Positions 58,804 through 64,000 of a stretch of DNA of 64,000 nt are shown piece after piece. Within the stretch, counting starts at the first letter, position 1; every line of letters begins with the position of its first letter. The DNA is taken from assembly GCF_017599305.1 (NCBI RefSeq), contig NZ_JAGFWR010000012.1, forward strand, positions 62,001 to 126,000. The letters are read 5' to 3'. The notes under the pieces are model-generated. The model saw only the letters and a list, made by a program, of their open reading frames with translations, was not told the DNA's origin and searched no databases. This DNA is from Micromonospora antibiotica (lineage in GTDB: Bacteria; Actinomycetota; Actinomycetes; Mycobacteriales; Micromonosporaceae). A program made the translations under genes and the position numbers.

Positions 58804-58880
58804 CCACGGGACCGGCAACGAGGACGGCGGGCAGGACCGCAGTGCCCACGGGACCGGCAACGAGGGCGGGCAGGGCGGCG
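58768..58880. repeat. 42-43-bp tandem repeat across an overlapping gene junction
   Basis: Units ACCGGCAACGAGGACGGCGG (and variants) start at 58768, 58811 and 58853. The first encodes the C-terminus of the flavoprotein (TGDEDGGQASE); the others encode the N-terminus of the methyltransferase (HGTGNEDGGQ and HGTGNEGGQ). Both proteins are read in related frames of the same unit. Confidence 0.85.
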
Positions 58881-59530
58881 GGACGCACGGAACCGGTGTC
58901 GACGCGGCCATGGACGAGCAGACCGCCCGGCACTGGGACGAGATGTACCGGGCCCGGGAGCGGCAGTGGAGCGGCCGACCCAATCCGCACCTGGTCGACG
59001 TCGTCGGGGCGCTGCCGCCGGGCAGCGCCCTCGACCTCGGTTGCGGCGAGGGCGGCGACGCGGTGTGGCTGGCCCGGCAGGGCTGGCGGGTGACGGCGGT
59101 CGACGTCTCCGCCACCGCGTTGGAGCGGTCGGCCGCCGCCGTGACGGCCGCCGGGGTGGCGTCCCTGGTCGACTTCCAGCGGCACGACCTGGCCCGGACC
59201 TTCCCGGCGGGCAGGTTCGACCTGGTCTCGGCGCAGTTCCTCCAGTCGCCGCTGGACTTCCCCCGGGCGCAGGTGCTGCGGGCAGCGGTCCGGGCAGTCG
59301 CCCCGGGCGGACGGCTGCTGGTGGTCGAGCACGGCGCGGTGCCCCCGTGGGGTGCCGCCGAACATCGCCACGTACGGTTCCCCACCCCGCAGGAGACTCT
59401 GGCCGAGCTCGACCTCGACCCGGACGGATGGCACGTCGAGCGCCTCGACGCGCCGCAGCGGCAGGCCACCGGCCCCAACGGCGAGGCCGGCACCCTGATC
59501 GACCATCTGGTGCTGGTCCGCCGCCGGTGA
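58796..59530 (+). CDS. Class I SAM-dependent methyltransferase
   Basis: A 244-residue protein, or 206 if it starts at ATG 58910 (MDEQTARHWDEMY). SAM-binding motif I is ALDLGCGEGGDAVWLARQGWRVTAVDVSATALERS, with FDLVSAQFLQSP and APGGRLLVVEHG as motifs II and III. It belongs to the thiopurine/tellurite-type small methyltransferases. The GTG at 58796 overlaps the flavoprotein stop by 8 nt. The pairing of a dithiol-type oxidoreductase with a methyltransferase recalls thiol detoxification, which is inference only. Confidence 0.88.
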   Translation: MSDHGTGNEDGGQDRSAHGTGNEGGQGGGTHGTGVDAAMDEQTARHWDEMYRARERQWSGRPNPHLVDVVGALPPGSALDLGCGEGGDAVWLARQGWRVTAVDVSATALERSAAAVTAAGVASLVDFQRHDLARTFPAGRFDLVSAQFLQSPLDFPRAQVLRAAVRAVAPGGRLLVVEHGAVPPWGAAEHRHVRFPTPQETLAELDLDPDGWHVERLDAPQRQATGPNGEAGTLIDHLVLVRRR

Positions 59531-59662
59531 CCGGGCCGCCCTGGTGACCGGGCCGCCGTCGTCGCCCGGCTACCCGGCCCGACTGTCCGGCCCGGCACGG
59601 CACGGCTACCCGGCCCGACTGTCCGGCCCGGCACGGCTGCCCGGCACGGCTGTCTGGCCCGA
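59526..59662. repeat. Tandem repeats after the methyltransferase, spanning its stop
   Basis: GGTGACCGGGCCGCC occurs at 59526-59540 and 59543-59557; the first copy includes the stop codon. Then a 36-bp unit GGCTACCCGGCCCGACTGTC... is repeated from about 59569 and 59604, with shortened copies up to the glnE 3' end. Confidence 0.85.
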
Positions 59663-59696
59663 CTATGCCGACGGCTTCGGTGCCGGCGGCGGTGGC

Positions 59697-62600
59697 TCAG
59701 CTCTCCAGGACCCGCTGCATGGCGGCCCGGGACCGCCGGGCGGTGCGCAGGTAGTCGTCGAGGAACTCCCCCGGGTCGTCCGCGCCGAGCAACCGCGCCA
59801 CACCGGCGAGCTCCACCCCGTGCCGGGGAAGCTGGTCGCCGGCCCGACCCCGGACCAGCATCAGCGCGTTGCGGACCTGCGCGGCGAGGGTCCACCCGGC
59901 GACCATCGCGGCGGCGTCCGCCGGGTCGACCAGCCCCGCCTCCCGGGCCGCCGCGAGGGCATCGAGGGTACGCGTGCCGCGCAGCTGCGGGTACGCCCCG
60001 GCGTTGCGCAGCTGGAGCAGCTGCACCGCCCACTCGACGTCGGCCAGGCCACCCCGACCGAGCTTGGTGTGGGTGGCCGGGTCGGCACCCCGGGGCAGCC
60101 GTTCGTTCTCCACCCGGGCCTTGATCCGGCGGATCTCGACCACCTGCTCCCGGGTCAACCCGTCGGCCGGGTAGCGGACCGGGTCGACCATCTTCTCGAA
60201 CTCGGTGCCCAGGTCGGCGTCGCCGCAGACGAACCGGGCCCGCAGCAGCGCCTGCGCCTCCCACACCCGCGACCAGCGGGCGTAGTACTGGGCGTAGGCG
60301 GCGAGGCTGCGGACCAGCGGGCCCTGCCGTCCCTCGGGGCGCAGGTCGGCGTCGACGCCGAGCGCCGGGTCGGGGGCGGGGGCGGCGAGCAGCCGGCGCA
60401 GTTCCTCGGCGATCGCGTGGGCGGCGGCGCTGGCGGTGCTCTCCGCCGTCCCGGCCGGCGGGTCGTAGACGAAGAGCACGTCGGCGTCGGAGAGGTAGTT
60501 CGACTCGTACCCGCCGAGGCGACCGAGGCCGATCACCGCGAACCGTAGGCCGGGCAGTTCCGGCTGGGCGGCCCGGACGGCGCGCAGCGCGGCGGACAGG
60601 GTGGCGTCGGTGACGTACGACAGGCCGGTGCCGACCCGGGTGACGTCGGCCAGCGGGCCGGCCGGCACACCACGCTCGGGTCGCGGGGCCAGCCCGCCGG
60701 CCCGGCTGAGCACGTCGGCGCAGGCGATCCGGACGAGTTCCCGGCGGCGCAGCGCGCGTACCGCCCGGGTCGCCTCGACCGGGTCGGCGTGCCGGGCCGC
60801 CGCGGCGGCGAACCCGTCGCAGAGCACCTCCCGGGGTCGGGGCGTCAACTCGTTCTCCTCGGCCAGCAGCCGCAGCGCCTCCGGTTCCCGGGCCAGCAGG
60901 TCGGCCGCGTAGCGGGACGACGACAGCACCCGGGCCAGCCGCCGGGCCACCGGCCCGGAGTCGCGCAGCAGCCGCAGGTACCACGGGGTGCTGCCGAGCT
61001 TGTCGGAGACCTGCCGGTAGTTGAGCAGCCCCCGGTCCGGTTCGGGCGCGTCGGCGAACTCGCTGAGCAGCACCGGCAGCAGGGTCCGCTGGATGGCGGC
61101 GGTCCGGCTCACCCCGCCGGTGAGGGCTTCGAGGTGGCGCAGCGCCCCGGCCGGGTCGGCGAAACCGAGGATCTCCAGCCGGTGCCGGGCCGCCTCCGGG
61201 GTGAGCCGCAGGCCGTCGGCGGGCACCCGGGCCACCGACTCCAGCAGCGGCCGGTAGAGCAGTTTGGCGTGCAGCCGGCGTACCTCGGTGGCGTGCGCGA
61301 CCCAGTCGGCGCGGAAGCTCTCCACGGCGCTGCGGCCCGGGATGGCGGCGTAGCCGAGCGCGGCGGCCAGCCAGCGCAGCGCGGCCGGCTCGGTCGGCAC
61401 GGTGTGGGTGCGCCGCAGCGCCTGGAGCTGGAGCCGGTGTTCGACCCCGCGCAGGAAGCGGTACCCGCGCAGCAGCGCCTCACCGTCGGCCCGCCCGACG
61501 TAACCGCCGGCCACCAGCGCACGCAGCGCCGGCACGGTGCCCGGCACCCGCAGCGACTCGTCGCCCCGGCCGTGCACCAGTTGCAGCAGTTGGACGGCGA
61601 ACTCGATGTCCCGCAGCCCGCCCGGACCCCGCTTGATCTCGCGGTCCAGCTCCTTCGGCGGGATGTTGTCGATGATCCGGCGGCGCATGGCGCGTACGTC
61701 GGAGACCGCCTCGGGACGCTCGGAGGCCCGCCAGACCAGCGGGGCGAGGGCGTCGACCCACTCGCCGGCCAACGCCAGGTCACCGGCGGCCGGACGGGCC
61801 TTGAGCAGCGCCTGGAACTCCCAGGTGCGGGCCCACCGCTGGTAGTAGGCGAGGTGGCTGGCCAGGGTACGCACCAGCGGCCCCCGGTTGCCCTCGGGGC
61901 GCAGCGCGGCGTCCACCGGCCAGGCGACCAGCCCGCAGATGTGGATCAGCCGGGCGGCGACGGTCGTCGCGGCGGGCAGGTCCTCGTCGGTCGCGGCCAC
62001 GAAGATCACGTCGACGTCGGAGACGTAGTTCAGCTCGTCGCCACCGCACTTGCCCATCGCCACCACGGCCAGCCGGGGCCGGGGCGTGCCCGCCGGCAGC
62101 TCACCCACCGCGATCTCGTACGCCGCCGAGAGGGTCGCGTCGGCCAGCGCGGACAGCGCCGACATCACCTGTTCCAGGCCCCGCCCACCGGTCAGGTCGG
62201 CCGCCGCGATCCGCAGCAACGCCAGCCGGTAAGCCTGCCGCAGCACCGCCACCGGCGCGGTGGCGACGGTCAACCGGCCGGCGAGCGCCAGGTCGAGTCG
62301 ACCGTCGGCGGTGGGGGCCAACCCGTCCGGGGCGGTGCCGAGCACCGCCCACTGCCCCGGGTTGGCGACCAGGTGGTCACCCAGTGCGGAGGACGCCCCG
62401 AGGACGGCGACCAGCCGACGCCGCAGACCCGGATCGGCGGCGAGCCCGGCCAGCAGGGCCGACCCGGTGGCGTCGGCGGCGGTGCGGCGTTCGGTCTCCA
62501 CCATCCGGTGCAGTTGACGCAGCGCCAGATCCGGGTCGGCGGCCCGGGAGAGCGCGGCCAGCAGGTCGGCCGCCGCGCGGTCGGTGGGCTCCTGCTCGTC

Positions 62601-62711
62601 GGCCTGCCACAGCCCGAGCCCGTCCGCGCCGAGCAGGTCGGCGGCGCGGACCCCGCCGTCGCCCTCGGCGAAGCCGTAGCGGGCCAGCCGTCCCCTGGTC
62701 GATCTGCTCAT
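59697..62711 (-). CDS. glnE: Bifunctional glutamine synthetase adenylyltransferase/deadenylase
   Basis: A 1004-residue regulator of glutamine synthetase with two nucleotidyltransferase domains. The N-terminal (deadenylylase) motif is MGKCGGDELNYVSDVDVIFV, about residue 217; the C-terminal (adenylylase) motif is IGLGRLGGYESNYLSDADVLFVYD, about residue 723. Both keep the paired aspartates needed for catalysis. GPGGLRDIEF and GRGGLADVEW are the following conserved blocks. It adenylylates the Tyr of GlnA. The ATG follows one base after the amidotransferase stop (TGAGATG), so it is translated from a shared message. Confidence 0.96.
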   Translation of the reverse strand: MSRSTRGRLARYGFAEGDGGVRAADLLGADGLGLWQADEQEPTDRAAADLLAALSRAADPDLALRQLHRMVETERRTAADATGSALLAGLAADPGLRRRLVAVLGASSALGDHLVANPGQWAVLGTAPDGLAPTADGRLDLALAGRLTVATAPVAVLRQAYRLALLRIAAADLTGGRGLEQVMSALSALADATLSAAYEIAVGELPAGTPRPRLAVVAMGKCGGDELNYVSDVDVIFVAATDEDLPAATTVAARLIHICGLVAWPVDAALRPEGNRGPLVRTLASHLAYYQRWARTWEFQALLKARPAAGDLALAGEWVDALAPLVWRASERPEAVSDVRAMRRRIIDNIPPKELDREIKRGPGGLRDIEFAVQLLQLVHGRGDESLRVPGTVPALRALVAGGYVGRADGEALLRGYRFLRGVEHRLQLQALRRTHTVPTEPAALRWLAAALGYAAIPGRSAVESFRADWVAHATEVRRLHAKLLYRPLLESVARVPADGLRLTPEAARHRLEILGFADPAGALRHLEALTGGVSRTAAIQRTLLPVLLSEFADAPEPDRGLLNYRQVSDKLGSTPWYLRLLRDSGPVARRLARVLSSSRYAADLLAREPEALRLLAEENELTPRPREVLCDGFAAAAARHADPVEATRAVRALRRRELVRIACADVLSRAGGLAPRPERGVPAGPLADVTRVGTGLSYVTDATLSAALRAVRAAQPELPGLRFAVIGLGRLGGYESNYLSDADVLFVYDPPAGTAESTASAAAHAIAEELRRLLAAPAPDPALGVDADLRPEGRQGPLVRSLAAYAQYYARWSRVWEAQALLRARFVCGDADLGTEFEKMVDPVRYPADGLTREQVVEIRRIKARVENERLPRGADPATHTKLGRGGLADVEWAVQLLQLRNAGAYPQLRGTRTLDALAAAREAGLVDPADAAAMVAGWTLAAQVRNALMLVRGRAGDQLPRHGVELAGVARLLGADDPGEFLDDYLRTARRSRAAMQRVLES

Positions 62712-62712
62712 C

Positions 62713-63477
62713 TCAGTGCCCGAGCAGGGGCAGGCTGCGGCGGGTGTCGTCGTCCAGCTCGCCGAGGGCGAGGGCGGCGAAGCGGACCGCGAACGGCTGC
62801 CACACCTCCTCGACGTCGGCCATCACCCGGTCGCAGGCGGCCACCACCAGGTCCTCGTCGTAACCCAGTTCGGCGAGCAGTTCGGAGCCGCGCGCCCATT
62901 CGGCGATCATCGCGGTGTCGCACTCGATGTGGAACTGCAGGCCCCAGGCCCGGTCACCGAGCCGGAACGCCTGGTGCGGGTAGCGGGTCGAGGCGGCCAG
63001 CAGGGTGGCGGCCCGGGGCAGCTCGGTGATCTCGTCGGTGTGCCACTGGAGCACGTCCGGGATCAGCGGCACGTACCGGAACAGCAGGTCACTCTCGGCG
63101 GCGTCGCGCCGGCCGACCACGCCCGGGCCCACCTCGGGGCCGGACGGGCTGCGCTCGACCAGGCCGGCGTGCGCGGTGGCGAGCAGTTGCGCGCCGAGGC
63201 AGACGCCGAGGGTCGGCACCCGGTGCCGCACGGCCTTACGCAGCAACCCTTCGAGCTTCGGGAACCAGGGTGCGCCGGGGGTGCCGTCGGGGGCCGGGTA
63301 GGCGTGCTGGTCACCGCCGAGCACCACCAGCGCCACGTGGCCGGCGAGGTCGTCGGGGAGTTCGTCGCCGGCGTACGGGCGCAGCACCCGCAGCTCAAGG
63401 CCCCCCTCCACCAGCCACTCCCCCAGCCGTCGGGGGTCGTCGGTCGGGTCGTTCTCGATCACCAGTGCGGTTCCCAC
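62713..63477 (-). CDS. Class I glutamine amidotransferase (GuaA-N-like)
   Basis: A 254-residue type 1 glutamine amidotransferase. The nucleophile cysteine is in TLGVCLGAQLLATAHAG (about residue 95) and the His-Glu pair in WGLQFHIECD (about residue 185). VLQWHTDEITELPRAATLLAAS is also typical. It stands alone without a synthetase partner, as do several related actinobacterial and gamma-glutamyl hydrolase-type proteins, so the amide acceptor is unknown. The GTG start has TAGCCT 7 nt upstream. It is one operon with glnE. Confidence 0.88.
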   Translation of the reverse strand: MGTALVIENDPTDDPRRLGEWLVEGGLELRVLRPYAGDELPDDLAGHVALVVLGGDQHAYPAPDGTPGAPWFPKLEGLLRKAVRHRVPTLGVCLGAQLLATAHAGLVERSPSGPEVGPGVVGRRDAAESDLLFRYVPLIPDVLQWHTDEITELPRAATLLAASTRYPHQAFRLGDRAWGLQFHIECDTAMIAEWARGSELLAELGYDEDLVVAACDRVMADVEEVWQPFAVRFAALALGELDDDTRRSLPLLGH

Positions 63478-63484
63478 GCCGTCG

Positions 63485-63490
63485 AGGCTA
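63485..63490 (-). promoter_or_regulatory. Leaderless -10 box of the amidotransferase-glnE operon
   Basis: TAGCCT on the minus strand, 7 nt before the GTG at 63477. The divergent peptidase gene starts 80 bp away, so both promoters share this gap. Confidence 0.55.
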
Positions 63491-63542
63491 TCGGGTTCGT
63501 CGACGGACACCCGGAACGCCTCGGACCGCGCGGCGGGGCGAC

Positions 63543-63548
63543 TATGCT
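63543..63548 (+). promoter_or_regulatory. Leaderless -10 box of the S66 peptidase gene
   Basis: TATGCT lies 8 nt before the GTG at 63557. Confidence 0.55.
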
Positions 63549-63556
63549 CGGCCGCT

Positions 63557-64000
63557 GTGATCGCCGACGACCCGTCCGTCCTGCGCCCGCCCGTGCTGCA
63601 CGAGGGCGACACGGTGATGCTGGTCTCGCCGTCCGGGCCGACCCGTCCGGAGCGGGTGGCCCGGGGTGTCGAGTTACTGACCGGCTGGGGGCTGCGCCCG
63701 GTGGTGGCACCGAACGCGTACGCCCGACGGGGTTACCTCGCCGGTGACGACGCGCTGCGCGCCGCGGACCTGAACGCCGCCTTCGCCGACCCGCAGGTGC
63801 GCGGGGTGATCTGCACCCGGGGCGGGTACGGCGCGCAGCGGGTGGTCGACCTGATCGACATGGCCGCCGTGCGGCGGGACCCGAAGGTGGTGGCCGGGTT
63901 CTCCGACATCACCGCCCTGCAGTTCGCGCTCTGGCGGGGGGCCCGGCTGACCGGCGTGCACGGCCCTGGGGCGGCCTGGGTCGACGAGCGGACCCCGCTG
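63557..64000 (+). CDS. Peptidase S66 (LD-carboxypeptidase), partial at window end
   Basis: The first 148 codons, with no stop before the window edge. The family features are LHEGDTVMLVSPSGPTRPERVARGVELLTGWGLRPVVAPNAYARRGYLAGDDALRAADLNAAFADPQVRGVICTRGGYGAQRVVDLID and the catalytic serine in AGFSDITALQFAL. LD-carboxypeptidases trim the stem peptide of peptidoglycan or hydrolyse peptide antibiotics such as microcin. The GTG has a -10 box 8 nt upstream. The catalytic Glu and His should lie beyond the window. Confidence 0.9.
   Translation, partial: MIADDPSVLRPPVLHEGDTVMLVSPSGPTRPERVARGVELLTGWGLRPVVAPNAYARRGYLAGDDALRAADLNAAFADPQVRGVICTRGGYGAQRVVDLIDMAAVRRDPKVVAGFSDITALQFALWRGARLTGVHGPGAAWVDERTPL

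Noticed and set aside
57649..60984. 1111-codon minus-strand open frame over the flavoprotein and glnE
   Set aside because: It is antisense to the flavoprotein and methyltransferase genes and out of frame with glnE, has skewed composition and no family motif.
1..64000. tRNA or rRNA genes
   Set aside because: Scanning for T-arm (GGTTCGANTCC-like) and acceptor-stem patterns by eye gave no convincing candidate; a tRNAscan-SE run would be decisive.

Overview
The window is about 73 percent GC, is rich in GTG and TTG starts, and its gene content and order are those of a filamentous actinomycete of the Micromonosporaceae (Micromonospora-like). This placement is inferred from codon usage, family sequences and synteny recalled from memory; no database search was run. 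The backbone follows the order of M. tuberculosis Rv2199c-Rv2221c: ctaF-ctaC, adoK, an IscA/ErpA protein, glycerate kinase, a DUF3043 membrane protein, cobT-cobS, gcvT, leucyl aminopeptidase, E2/E3 of a 2-oxoacid dehydrogenase, a TIGR01777 epimerase, lipB, lipA, a DUF4191 membrane protein, an RDD protein, glnA and glnE. It is core metabolism: respiration, Fe-S assembly, NAD and peptidoglycan precursors, cobalamin, lipoate with its client enzymes, and nitrogen assimilation.

Layout. 1-5.6 kb: VOC protein, cytochrome oxidase subunits, a cysteine desulfurase/TusA pair and a WhiJ-like XRE plus DUF397 pair. 5.6-12.9 kb: P-loop kinase, adoK, erpA, glycerate kinase, nadA, murA-like gene, DUF3043. 12.9-20.3 kb: an ABC-2 exporter operon and a 1507-residue disordered TPR/WG-repeat protein. 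20.4-33.9 kb: aldo/keto reductase, site-2 protease, cobUT-cobS, DUF2314 protein, gcvT, pepA, lpd, sucB/dlaT. 34-39 kb: an accessory stretch (SDR with divergent TetR, hemerythrin, F420-type LLM enzyme, aldo/keto reductase behind a MerR-type operator). 39-50.2 kb: TIGR01777, GT-C-like membrane protein, lipB, VOC, an archaeal-type AspRS behind a T-box riboswitch, lipA, UGM-like flavoprotein, DUF4191, RDD. 50.3-64 kb: GlnR-box-controlled glnA, two MptB-like mannosyltransferases and another membrane protein, an XRE-cupin regulator divergent from a thioredoxin-reductase-like enzyme and methyltransferase, glnE with a class I amidotransferase, and the start of a peptidase S66 gene that runs off the window.

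How the parts connect. lipA and lipB make the lipoyl cofactor used by the E2 protein, which lpd re-oxidises; gcvT belongs to the other lipoyl-dependent pathway, although no gcvH or gcvP lies here. GlnE adenylylates the glutamine synthetase encoded 10 kb away, and glnA carries a four-box GlnR site. The most notable regulatory find is a complete full-length translational T-box leader in front of an aspartyl-tRNA synthetase paralog. That enzyme carries the His/Pro pair associated with non-discriminating archaeal-type AspRS.

Between genes the window has two striking non-coding patterns. One is long, nearly perfect inverted repeats: one sequence family is present three times and three other elements once each. 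The other is short-period GC-rich tandem arrays at gene 3' ends, several of which include the stop codon. Many genes appear leaderless, with a TAnnnT -10 box 6-8 nt before the start codon. I recognised no tRNA, rRNA, CRISPR array, transposase or phage gene.
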